Origin: Pseudomonas sp. AB6
GTDB lineage: Bacteria > Pseudomonadota > Gammaproteobacteria > Pseudomonadales > Pseudomonadaceae
Reading direction: 5' to 3'
DNA: 64,000 bases
Assembly: GCF_034314105.1 (NCBI RefSeq)
Contig: NZ_JAVIWJ010000001.1
Location: forward strand, 4,812,501-4,876,500
Of this stretch, positions 28,722-37,918 are shown piece by piece. The position numbers and the translations under genes were made by a program. How positions within the stretch are numbered: the stretch's first letter is position 1; every line of letters starts with the position of its first letter. A model generated the notes under the pieces. It made no database searches and was not told the origin of the DNA. It saw only the letters and a list, made by a program, of their open reading frames with translations.

Positions 28722-29855
28722 ATGAATTTTCAACCGAGACACTGGCTTGCTGTGAGTGTGCTGCTTGGCACAATAGGTCTGACCGCCGGCTGCGCTAGCG
28801 ACCCAGCGGGGGCCCACATTAAATTTATCGAGTTGGTTAACAAAGATCTGACCACCGCGTATCTGCCGGCCCATAACGAAGTCTCCAGTTGGGATGATAC
28901 GTGGCAGATAGGACGCCAATCGGTGAATGTCGCTTGGCTGGCGCCCGTGAACCATGAGCGTTTGCCGCTGATTATTTATCTGCCGGGCCTCGGTGAATCG
29001 GCCACAGCGGGCGAGCAATGGCGCACCGCCTGGGCACAAGCCGGGTATGCCGTGTTATCGGTTCAGGGTCAGGCCTACGGCCCGGCTCTTTACCTGACAG
29101 GTCAGGCCCAGGCGGGCGTGTTTCGCGAGTTGGCGGCTGATCGCTATTCCAACGCTTCCCTCCGAGACCGGCTGAGCACACTGCAGAAAGTGTTAAGCGA
29201 AGTGCGGGCGCGGGCGGCTAAAGGTGAAGCGCAACTGGCGTCGATCGATTGGAGTCAAGTTGCCGTAGCCGGTTTTGATTTGGGCGCGCAAACCGCCGCT
29301 GCGGTGGCGGGAGCGGGACAAGTGGACGTCGCGACCGGTATTGATATTGAGCCCAAGGCTGTGTTGTTGATCAGTCCTTTTGCCGAAATCCAGGCCAAAC
29401 CTGAGGTGTTCGCACGCATCGCTTCGCCCGTCTTGACAATTACTAGCCAAGACGACGAAGACCCGTTCAACTGGGTCAGTTCTAATCAGCAGCGCGAATT
29501 AGTGGGTGCATCCGTGACCGCTGCTGGCAGTCACCGCTTGAGGCTGTCGCGGGCTACCTACAAGACCTTGTCCGGCTCAGATTTGGTGCCCATTCCCACC
29601 GAAGGAAAGGAGTTAAAGGTGTCAGAGGACGATCATACTCCCGGGGGAAAATCCCACGCCAAGACCAAACTCCTTCGGTCTGGCGCTCACAGTCCTGTCG
29701 GGGCAGAGCCTGTTCCCGATCCGAAACAAGTAGCTTCGATTCAAGCGGTCAGCCAAGCCTTTCTCGACAGCCGGGTGAAACACAATCCGGCCGCCAGCGA
29801 TTGGCTGCAAAAAACTGCACCGGGCTGGTTGGGAACTGCGGGCTGGCTGCAGTAA
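28722..29855 (+). CDS. Lipoprotein with alpha/beta-hydrolase-like fold, non-standard nucleophile
   Basis: A 377-residue lipoprotein. The signal peptide ends in lipobox LTAGC with Cys24 as the lipidation site and Ala at +2, which favours the outer membrane. The body looks like an alpha/beta hydrolase: the strand LPLIIYLPGLGESA (81-94, an oxyanion-type PGLG), WAQAGYAVLSVQGQ, and a nucleophile-elbow-like VAVAGFDLGAQTAAA with Asp186 where Ser is usual. A later TSQDDEDPF and AGSHR could supply the acid and histidine. It resembles dienelactone/PAF-acetylhydrolase-like proteins but the Ser is missing, so it may be inactive or use Asp. The start at 28722 is chosen over an in-frame ATG 18 bases earlier. 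It is convergent with prfC, 25 bases away. Confidence 0.75.
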   Translation: MNFQPRHWLAVSVLLGTIGLTAGCASDPAGAHIKFIELVNKDLTTAYLPAHNEVSSWDDTWQIGRQSVNVAWLAPVNHERLPLIIYLPGLGESATAGEQWRTAWAQAGYAVLSVQGQAYGPALYLTGQAQAGVFRELAADRYSNASLRDRLSTLQKVLSEVRARAAKGEAQLASIDWSQVAVAGFDLGAQTAAAVAGAGQVDVATGIDIEPKAVLLISPFAEIQAKPEVFARIASPVLTITSQDDEDPFNWVSSNQQRELVGASVTAAGSHRLRLSRATYKTLSGSDLVPIPTEGKELKVSEDDHTPGGKSHAKTKLLRSGAHSPVGAEPVPDPKQVASIQAVSQAFLDSRVKHNPAASDWLQKTAPGWLGTAGWLQ

Positions 29856-29880
29856 CAAACGCCCGTGACCTGACCTTCAG

Positions 29881-31464
<1,584 letters not shown>

Positions 31465-31572
31465 GGGAAATCGCCTGGCAGGTGATCAAAAAAGGGCGCA
31501 GATTATAGCTCAGTTGGAGGCAATAACCGAACCGTTCAGTCGATGCAAGGTGGCCAATTACTATCTTATGTG

Positions 31573-31598
31573 GGAACCTTTCGCACAGTAGAGACGTC
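31573..31598 (+). promoter_or_regulatory. Candidate ECF-sigma (AlgU/RpoE-like) promoter of the osmoprotectant operon
   Basis: GGAACC (31573-31578), a 16-base spacer and CGTC (31595-31598) fit the ECF sigma pattern. It points toward the permease gene 207 bases downstream. The rest of the 340-base gap 31465-31805 holds the prfC upstream region and a small hairpin TAGCTT-GACG-AAGCTA; no gene was seen. Confidence 0.4.
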
Positions 31599-31805
31599 CA
31601 CTCCTCGGATAGAGCCAGTATGTGAGGCTGATAAATCAACACGTTAGCTTGACGAAGCTACGCTAATGGCTTGTGTTTTCGCCGAGGTTAAACCCTTACC
31701 GGCGACCCACCCGCTGCTCTTCGCGAACGTTATTGCAGTTATCAGTGCGGTCAGAATTGGCCCGCTATGGCAACGCGTTCGCCGACGGAAAAAAGGAGTC
31801 CGCCT

Positions 31806-32519
31806 GTGGCTAATCGCTATGGCAAGGGGCTATTGGGAGGTGCAATTGTTATTGCGCTTCTGGCCCTGCTGGTCCATTGGATCGGCATCAGTACCATCGT
31901 AAAGTACCAAGACGACCTGTGGTTCTACCTGCAAGCGCATTTGATTTTGGTCGTGGTTTCAATGCTGGCGGCACTGGTGGTCGGTATACCGGCTGGTATT
32001 GTCCTCAGCCGACCGAGTATGGTTCGTAGCGCTGAACGCTTCATGCAAGTTTTCAATATTGGCAACACCGTTCCTCCTCTCGCCGTGTTGGCCATTGCCC
32101 TTGGGATCCTCGGCATTGGCAGCGGACCCGCCATCTTCGCGCTGTTCCTGGCCTCGTTGCTGCCCATTGTGCGCAACACCTATGAAGGCCTGAAAAACGT
32201 TCAGGGCTCACTCAAGGAAGCGGCCGTCGGAATTGGCATGACACCGCGCCAAGTGCTGCTTCGCGTTGAGCTGCCTAATGCCGTGCCGATCATTATCGGT
32301 GGCGTGCGGGTCGCGCTGGCAATCAACGTAGGCACTGCGCCGCTGGCGTTTTTGATTGGCGCGAACAGCCTGGGCAGCCTGATTTTCCCAGGCATTGCAC
32401 TGAACAATCAGCCGCAACTATTGCTCGGGGCGGCGTGTACCGCTTTGCTCGCGCTGTTGCTTGACGGTGTGGTGACGTTAGCCAGCCGTATCTGGCTGGA
32501 ACGCGGCCTGACCCGCTGA
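31806..32519 (+). CDS. Osmoprotectant ABC transporter permease (OpuC/YehW-like), first copy
   Basis: A 237-residue inner-membrane permease of a quaternary-amine ABC transporter. It has an N-terminal helix, then the BPD_transp domain with VGIPAGIVLSRPS, FNIGNTVPPLAVLAIALGILGIG and the EAA-type loop LKEAAVGIGMTPRQVLLRVELP. The start is taken as the GTG at 31806, which has AAGGAG seven bases upstream; an in-frame ATG at 31767 lacks one. It leads the operon permease, binding protein, permease, ATPase, an order that gives two different permeases per complex. The operon probably imports glycine betaine, choline or carnitine under osmotic stress. Confidence 0.88.
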   Translation: MANRYGKGLLGGAIVIALLALLVHWIGISTIVKYQDDLWFYLQAHLILVVVSMLAALVVGIPAGIVLSRPSMVRSAERFMQVFNIGNTVPPLAVLAIALGILGIGSGPAIFALFLASLLPIVRNTYEGLKNVQGSLKEAAVGIGMTPRQVLLRVELPNAVPIIIGGVRVALAINVGTAPLAFLIGANSLGSLIFPGIALNNQPQLLLGAACTALLALLLDGVVTLASRIWLERGLTR

Positions 32520-32533
32520 GAGAGGAAAAACCA

Positions 32534-33427
32534 ATGAAAAAATCATGCTTATTCATAGGCTTTGCCTTGCTGCTCTCTGGTTTGGCCAGCGCCGCTGAAA
32601 AACCGGTGATTCGTATCGGAGCTCGGGTATTTACTGAGCAAACGATCCTTGCGGAAATGACCGCGCAGTACCTCAGGACCAAGGGCTATGACGTCCAAGT
32701 CACCGGGGGACTGGGCAGTAACCTGGCACGTAGTGCTCAGGAAAGCGGGCAGCTAGACATGCTCTGGGAATACACCGGGGTGTCGTTGGTGTCTTACAAC
32801 CACATCGCTGAAAAACTCGACAGCGCGCAATCCTATGCACGGGTTAAAGAGCTGGACCTGAAAAAAGGTCTGGTTTGGCTGGCGCCGTCCAAGTTCAGCA
32901 ATACCTACGCGCTGGCATTGCCGAAAAAAATTGCTGATAAATACCCCCTAATAAACAGCATCAGCGACCTGACCAAGGTCTTGAAAGACGAGGCCAAGGA
33001 AGATCATATCGTTGCGCTGGATACCGAGTTCGCTAACCGTTCCGACGGTTTGGTCGGCATGGTCAAGGACTACGGCATGAACCTGAACCGGGAGAACACC
33101 CGCCAGATGGACGCCGGGCTGGTCTACACCGCGCTGCGTAATGGCCAGGTGTTCGCCGGATTGGTCTACACCACCGACGGTCGTCTGAACGCGTTTCACC
33201 TCAAGGTGCTCGCCGACGACAAGCACTATTTCCCGGACTACACCGCGGCCCCGGTGATCCGCAAGGACTACCTCGACGCTCACCCGGACTTGGCTGCGCA
33301 GCTCAAGCCGCTTGCGGAACTGCTGGACGACGACACCATGCGCGCGTTGAACGCGCGGGTTGATGTGGACCACGACAGCCCCTCCCTCGTTGCCGCAGAT
33401 TTCCTGCGCGAACATCCACTTAACTGA
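32534..33427 (+). CDS. Osmoprotectant-binding periplasmic protein (OpuAC/OsmF family)
   Basis: A 297-residue solute-binding protein for quaternary amines. The signal peptide is residues 1 to about 20 (MKKSCLFIGFALLLSGLASA). The mature part starts with VIRIGARVFTEQTILAEM, then GGLGSNLARSAQESGQLDMLWEYTGVSL, the core of the OpuAC fold, whose ligand site uses aromatic residues. Later parts are FANRSDGLVGMVKDYGM and GLVYTALRNGQVFAGLVYTTDGRL. It lies 14 bases after the first permease with AGAGGAAA as ribosome site. The exact ligand among betaine, choline and carnitine cannot be told from sequence. Confidence 0.92.
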   Translation: MKKSCLFIGFALLLSGLASAAEKPVIRIGARVFTEQTILAEMTAQYLRTKGYDVQVTGGLGSNLARSAQESGQLDMLWEYTGVSLVSYNHIAEKLDSAQSYARVKELDLKKGLVWLAPSKFSNTYALALPKKIADKYPLINSISDLTKVLKDEAKEDHIVALDTEFANRSDGLVGMVKDYGMNLNRENTRQMDAGLVYTALRNGQVFAGLVYTTDGRLNAFHLKVLADDKHYFPDYTAAPVIRKDYLDAHPDLAAQLKPLAELLDDDTMRALNARVDVDHDSPSLVAADFLREHPLN

Positions 33428-33440
33428 TCAAGGAGAAGAC

Positions 33441-34094
33441 ATGAGCATCTTGAACACCTTCTCCCATCTTGACTGGTCGCTGATCCTGCACCTGACTTGG
33501 CAGCACATCACGTTGGTCGGCATCGCAGTGACCCTGGCGATTATTGTCGGCGTGCCGCTGGGCATCGTGATGACTCGCTTTCCGACACTGGCCGGACCGC
33601 TACAAGCCGGCGCCACGGTGTTGCTGACGGTGCCGTCGATTGCGCTGTTCGGCCTGTTGTTGCCGTTCTATTCAAAGTTCGGTCAAGGGCTGGGCCCGAT
33701 GCCGGCGATCACCGCTGTATTTCTGTACTCGCTGCTGCCGATCATGCGCAACACCTATTTGGCGCTGACCGGCGTCGAGCCGGGGATCCGCGAAGCCGCC
33801 AAAGGCATCGGCATGACCTTCAGCCAGCGCTTGCGCATGGTTGAACTGCCGATTGCAGTTCCGGTGATCCTCGCTGGGGTACGTACTGCCGTGGTGATGA
33901 ACATTGGCGTCATGACCATCGCCGCCACCATTGGCGCGGGCGGTCTGGGTGTACTTATTCTTGCTTCAATCAGCCGCAGCGATATGTCGATGCTAATCGT
34001 GGGCGCAGTACTGGTCAGTCTTCTGGCCATCTTCGCCGACCTGCTTCTGCAATGGCTGCAACGCACGCTGACTCCAAAAGGATTACTGAAATGA
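33441..34094 (+). CDS. Osmoprotectant ABC transporter permease, second copy
   Basis: A 217-residue permease with five to six helices, related to OpuCB/OpuCD and YehY. The ATG at 33441 has AAGGAG seven bases upstream. The start of the BPD_transp domain is VGVPLGIVMTRFPTLAGPLQAG, and the ATPase-docking loop is GIREAAKGIGMTFSQRLRMVELP. It is shorter than the first permease and lacks its long N-terminal tail, so the two are probably partners of one heterodimer. It overlaps the ATPase start as ATGA. Confidence 0.9.
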   Translation: MSILNTFSHLDWSLILHLTWQHITLVGIAVTLAIIVGVPLGIVMTRFPTLAGPLQAGATVLLTVPSIALFGLLLPFYSKFGQGLGPMPAITAVFLYSLLPIMRNTYLALTGVEPGIREAAKGIGMTFSQRLRMVELPIAVPVILAGVRTAVVMNIGVMTIAATIGAGGLGVLILASISRSDMSMLIVGAVLVSLLAIFADLLLQWLQRTLTPKGLLK

Positions 34095-35263
34095 ACAGTC
34101 CCAAGCAAATGATCGAGCTGCAGAACCTGACCAAGACTTTTCACACCAACGGCAAAGACGTCACCGCCGTGGATTCAGTGAGCCTGACCGTTAACGAAGG
34201 CGAGATCTGTGTATTCCTCGGCCCGTCGGGGTGCGGCAAGAGCACCACGCTGAAAATGATTAACCGTTTGATCATGCCAACCTCCGGCAAGGTGCTGATC
34301 AACGGTGAAGACACCAGCGGTCTGGACGAAGTGACCCTGCGCCGTAATATCGGCTACGTCATTCAGCAGATCGGTCTGTTTCCGAACATGACCATCGAAG
34401 AAAACATCACCATCGTCCCGCGCTTGTTGGGGTGGGACAAACAGAAGTGCCGCGACCGCGCTATCGAATTAATGGCGATGGTCAAGCTTGAGCCCAAGCA
34501 GTACCTGAGCCGCTACCCGCGAGAATTGTCCGGCGGTCAGCAACAACGGATCGGCGTGATCCGCGCCTTGGCCGCAGACGCGCCACTGTTGTTGATGGAT
34601 GAGCCGTTCGGCGCGGTTGACCCGATCAACCGTGAGTCAATTCAAAATGAGTTCTTCGAGATGCAGCGGGCGCTAAACAAGACCGTGATCATGGTTAGCC
34701 ACGACATCGACGAAGCAATAAAGCTCGGCGACAAAATCGCAATTTTTCGTGGCGGAAAACTAATTCAGGTCGACCACCCCGACACCTTGCTGGCACACCC
34801 AGCAGATGATTTTGTAAAAAGCTTCGTTGGCCAGGACAGCACCCTCAAGCGTCTGTTGTTGGTAAAAGCCGAAGATGCGGCGGACAACGCGCCGTCGGTC
34901 AGCCCTGAAACCCCGGTCGCCGAAGCGTTGGAACTGATGGACGAGCTTGACCGCCGTTACGTGGTAGTCACCGATGCCGAAAACAAAGGCCTTGGTTACG
35001 TTCGCCGCCGCGACCTGCACCGTCAAACCGGCACCTGCGCGCAATTCTTGCTTGAGTTCAATGCCACGGCTGCATTCGATGAGCATTTGCGGATTCTGCT
35101 GTCGCGGATGTACGAGTTCAACCGATCGTGGCTGCCGGTCATGGATGCCGAACGGGTGTTCCTGGGTGAGGTGACTCAGGAATCCATTGCAGAGTATTTA
35201 AGCTCCGGTAAGTCTCGCGGTGGCAAGACCAGCATTGTTTCTCCGGCTGAGTTGGTGGCTTAA
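34091..35263 (+). CDS. Osmoprotectant ABC transporter ATPase with CBS pair (OpuCA-like)
   Basis: A 390-residue ATPase that drives quaternary-amine uptake. Walker A is GPSGCGKS (44-51), the signature is LSGGQQQR (near 146), Walker B ends LLLMDEPFGAVDP, and the H-loop is MVSHDIDEA. Residues about 255-390 form a CBS-type regulatory pair, including VSPETPVAEALELMDELDRRYVVVTD and the second repeat ending FNRSWLPVMDAERVFLGEVT. In OpuA/OpuC systems this tail senses ionic strength or cyclic nucleotides; here that is inferred. It starts within the stop of the second permease (ATGA). No clear terminator follows within 300 bases. Confidence 0.93.
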   Translation: MNSPKQMIELQNLTKTFHTNGKDVTAVDSVSLTVNEGEICVFLGPSGCGKSTTLKMINRLIMPTSGKVLINGEDTSGLDEVTLRRNIGYVIQQIGLFPNMTIEENITIVPRLLGWDKQKCRDRAIELMAMVKLEPKQYLSRYPRELSGGQQQRIGVIRALAADAPLLLMDEPFGAVDPINRESIQNEFFEMQRALNKTVIMVSHDIDEAIKLGDKIAIFRGGKLIQVDHPDTLLAHPADDFVKSFVGQDSTLKRLLLVKAEDAADNAPSVSPETPVAEALELMDELDRRYVVVTDAENKGLGYVRRRDLHRQTGTCAQFLLEFNATAAFDEHLRILLSRMYEFNRSWLPVMDAERVFLGEVTQESIAEYLSSGKSRGGKTSIVSPAELVA

Positions 35264-35357
35264 GCGTAAGCAGTGTTGCTTGATCCAACGGATGAAAAAC
35301 CATCTTTCTGGAGGAGCCAAGGTGTTAGCGATATGGCGAACTGATGCGCTAGACATG

Positions 35358-35388
35358 GCGCTTCGCCAACAAGTCGGCCCCTACAGGG
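35358..35388. repeat. REP-like element
   Basis: GGCGCTTCGCCAACAAG then CGGCCCCTACAGG, a copy of the Pseudomonas REP core. It lies in the 466-base gap between the osmoprotectant operon and the decarboxylase gene. The rest of that gap holds the candidate small transcript at 35533-35623 and no protein gene I can support. Confidence 0.6.
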
Positions 35389-35532
35389 AATGCATGGTGT
35401 GCCTGGAATGGAGCATCAACCATGTCACATGGGTCGGTTGCGTAGGTCAGTGAAAGACAGCTCGCGACGGACGTGTGCAAAAACGCGACATTTTTTGTTG
35501 ATCTCAAGGCTATCAAGTCCTAAAGTTCGCGC

Positions 35533-35623
35533 CGAACGTCCATGCTGGAAACGATCCATCCGGCTCAAGTACTGACGACGAGACAGCAAGGCCAAGGGAA
35601 GCGCTTTTCCCATGGCCTTTTTG
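35533..35623 (+). ncRNA. Candidate small RNA or leader transcript upstream of the decarboxylase gene
   Basis: A sigma70-like promoter reads TTGATC (35498-35503), a 17-base spacer and TAAAGT (35521-35526). A strong terminator ends at 35623. A transcript of about 90 bases is therefore possible, with no sensible open frame. It could be a free small RNA or an attenuator leader of the decarboxylase gene 107 bases downstream. GCAAGGCC in the terminator stem can also pair with GGCCTTG at 35636-35642, which may allow an alternative fold. Inference only. Confidence 0.3.
35588..35623 (+). terminator. Rho-independent terminator 107 bases before the decarboxylase gene
   Basis: AAGGCCAAGGGAA, loop GCGC, TTTTCCCATGGCCTTTTTG: a 12-bp stem with one mismatch and a T-run. 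It reads toward the decarboxylase gene, which suggests either the end of a small RNA or attenuation. Confidence 0.75.
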
Positions 35624-35729
35624 CTTTCGGCGATGGCCTTGGGAAGTAGGCGAACCAAAGTGGGGATACACACGGAGGACGTTCATTCGCACCCATTGAT
35701 TAATCCAGTTTGCCCGTAGGAGATCCAGC

Positions 35730-36890
35730 ATGATCAAAGTCGAAGACTATTTTGAGCTCACCACCTTCAACAAAATGAAGGCGTTTGCCGATCAGCATGA
35801 AACCCCGTTTGTGGTCATCGACACTGCGATGATCGACAAGGCCTACGATGACCTGCGAGCAGGCTTCGATTTTGCCAAAATCTATTACGCCGTTAAAGCC
35901 AACCCGGCGGTTGAAATCATCAACCTGCTTAAGGACAAAGGCTCCAGTTTCGATATCGCTTCGATCTACGAGCTGGATAAAGTCATGGGTGAGGGTGTAA
36001 CACCTGATCGCATGAGCTACGGCAACACCATCAAGAAATCCAAGGACATTCGCTACTTCTATGAGAAGGGTGTGCGGTTGTTTGCCACCGACTCTGAAGC
36101 TGACCTGCGCAACATCGCCAAAGCCGCGCCGGGCTCCAGGGTTTACGTGCGTATTCTCACCGAGGGCTCGACCACCGCCGATTGGCCGTTGTCGCGTAAA
36201 TTCGGTTGCCAGACTGACATGGCCATGGACCTGCTTATTCTTGCCCGTGAATTAGGCTTGGTGCCTTATGGCATTTCGTTCCATGTGGGTTCGCAGCAGC
36301 GTGACATCAGCGTGTGGGATGCTGCGATTGCCAAGGTCAAAGTGATCTTCGAGCGTCTGAAAGAAGAAGACGGCATTATCCTCAAGCTCATCAACATGGG
36401 TGGCGGCTTCCCGGCCAACTACATCACCCGCACCAACAGCCTGGAAACCTACGCAGAAGAAATCATCCGTTTCCTCAAGGAAGACTTCGGCGACGACCTT
36501 CCAGAAATCATTCTGGAGCCTGGCCGTTCGTTGATTGCCAACGCCGGTATCCTGGTCAGTGAGGTGGTCTTGGTAGCACGCAAGTCGCGTACCGCCGTTG
36601 AGCGATGGGTTTATACCGATGTGGGTAAATTCTCAGGCCTGATCGAAACCATGGACGAAGCCATTAAGTTTCCGATCTGGACCGAGAAAAAAGGCGAAAT
36701 GGAAGAAGTGGTTATCGCCGGTCCTACCTGCGACAGCGCCGATATCATGTATGAGAACTATAAGTATGGTCTGCCATTAAACTTGGCCATTGGCGACCGT
36801 TTGTACTGGTTGTCTACCGGTGCTTACACCACGAGCTATAGTGCTGTGGAATTTAACGGCTTTCCGCCATTGAAATCTTTCTACGTCTGA
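35730..36890 (+). CDS. speC: Ornithine/lysine decarboxylase, fold-III PLP type
   Basis: A 386-residue group IV decarboxylase with an alanine-racemase-type barrel, making putrescine from ornithine (and possibly cadaverine from lysine) for polyamine synthesis. The PLP lysine is Lys56 in YYAVKANPA. The phosphate loop is in NMGGGFPA, and EPGRSLIANAG holds the PLP-ring contacts. The cross-subunit catalytic Cys334 lies in GPTCDSADIM. The length fits the short bacterial form that also occurs as P. aeruginosa PA4519. The ATG at 35730 has AGGAG eight bases upstream. A terminator follows at 36907. Confidence 0.93.
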   Translation: MIKVEDYFELTTFNKMKAFADQHETPFVVIDTAMIDKAYDDLRAGFDFAKIYYAVKANPAVEIINLLKDKGSSFDIASIYELDKVMGEGVTPDRMSYGNTIKKSKDIRYFYEKGVRLFATDSEADLRNIAKAAPGSRVYVRILTEGSTTADWPLSRKFGCQTDMAMDLLILARELGLVPYGISFHVGSQQRDISVWDAAIAKVKVIFERLKEEDGIILKLINMGGGFPANYITRTNSLETYAEEIIRFLKEDFGDDLPEIILEPGRSLIANAGILVSEVVLVARKSRTAVERWVYTDVGKFSGLIETMDEAIKFPIWTEKKGEMEEVVIAGPTCDSADIMYENYKYGLPLNLAIGDRLYWLSTGAYTTSYSAVEFNGFPPLKSFYV

Positions 36891-36906
36891 TCAGAGCTAT
36901 TCAGAT

Positions 36907-36931
36907 AGCCCATGATGACCCATGGGCTTTT
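36907..36931 (+). terminator. Terminator after the decarboxylase gene
   Basis: AGCCCATG, loop ATGAC, CATGGGCT then TTT. It lies 16 bases after the decarboxylase stop, directly before the convergent 274-residue protein gene. Confidence 0.75.
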
Positions 36932-36943
36932 GACGCATGACCG

Positions 36944-37768
36944 TTATAACTTCTGAAGGTGTTCTTTCAGGACGTTCAGGCTCGGCACCATGCCCTTCAT
37001 TGCCTCGTTAAGCTCATTTATCGTGCTGCTCTGAAATACTCGTGCAATGAGTCTATCGGGTTCGTCCAGTAATGCGCGGATGTTACTGAGATAGGCGTAC
37101 AAGTCACTAGCAGCGATCAAAGTGTCTGTATAATCGTTCCGTGTCTTATTGGCGGTCTTAATAACAATGTCTAAAGCGCTGTCGGTGATGGTCAAATCTA
37201 AGCTGATATTACGTCGCGCGGCATAGATATCAATGCTCGCGTCCATAAAGTTAATGATTCTTGGGGTTATCAGCGAGACACCGTCTGAGAGGGTTGACGA
37301 GTGGAACGCGCTGTCGAAACATTTTTTCCAGGCATCATGGATATGAAGTTTTATTTGTTGAAGGAGAATGACCGGTGAGCTTGCGTGAAGGAAGGCTAAG
37401 CCTGCGAGAGAGAATGGAGGTTGTTGCAGGTTGAGGGTCGACAACGAATTGCTTCTCTGTGGCTTAGTCATCAACGCAGTAGCCCCTGCGAGCTGATGAG
37501 CAAAAAAAATCAAGTCAGCGATAAGCCCGCACAAATTATAATGCCCGTGCAACATTTGGTTAAATTCAATGGGCCAAGAATCTGATTTGTTTTTTGCAAT
37601 AGGAAGAACATAAACAAGAGAGGGCTCTACCCGTTGCTTAAATTCCTTATCAGAAAACATATTCAGTTCTGTTTTTATGGAGTTAACCTGTTCGGGAAGA
37701 TTTTTCAAAAATAAACGATAGTTTGCCAATACCTTAAGAAATGGCAAGTCAATTTCGGCGGTGCCCAT
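36944..37768 (-). CDS. Unrecognised helical protein downstream of xaxAB
   Basis: I do not recognise this 274-residue protein. It has no signal peptide or lipobox. It is predicted to be nearly all helical, with two hydrophobic stretches at about 77-100 (HYNLCGLIADLIFFAHQLAG) and 118-140 (PFSLAGLAFLHASSPVILLQ). The C-terminal half is charged and coiled-coil-like. It follows xaxB on the same strand after a 150-base gap with an imperfect hairpin, and shares the AT-rich composition of the toxin genes. Its two hydrophobic segments in a helical body could suit a third subunit of an alpha-pore-forming toxin. An immunity or chaperone role is equally possible. The ATG at 37768 has no clear ribosome site. 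Confidence 0.8.
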   Translation of the reverse strand: MGTAEIDLPFLKVLANYRLFLKNLPEQVNSIKTELNMFSDKEFKQRVEPSLVYVLPIAKNKSDSWPIEFNQMLHGHYNLCGLIADLIFFAHQLAGATALMTKPQRSNSLSTLNLQQPPFSLAGLAFLHASSPVILLQQIKLHIHDAWKKCFDSAFHSSTLSDGVSLITPRIINFMDASIDIYAARRNISLDLTITDSALDIVIKTANKTRNDYTDTLIAASDLYAYLSNIRALLDEPDRLIARVFQSSTINELNEAMKGMVPSLNVLKEHLQKL

Positions 37769-37851
37769 AATGATTATTTATCTACAGTCCCCGGAGACCA
37801 TCGTCCGTTAGGACATTAAGTCAGCGAGTTAATGGTAAGGTAACTTGGTAA

Positions 37852-37883
37852 GAGGGGTGGCCGCCTGCGCGGCACGCCCCTTT
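37852..37883 (-). terminator. Imperfect hairpin after xaxB
   Basis: On the minus strand AGGGGCGTGCCGC pairs, with bulges, with GCGGCCACCCCT, 35 bases after the xaxB stop; a short TCTT follows. It could partly end xaxAB transcription or only separate the downstream gene. Confidence 0.45.
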
Positions 37884-37918
37884 GCCTAGGTAAGGTTTAT
37901 TGTAATCGAGTGTGCTTT

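Noticed and set aside
31500..31520. TAGCTCAGTTGG upstream of prfC, like a tRNA A-box.
   Set aside because: No matching T-arm, anticodon stem or acceptor pairing follows, so no tRNA can be folded.
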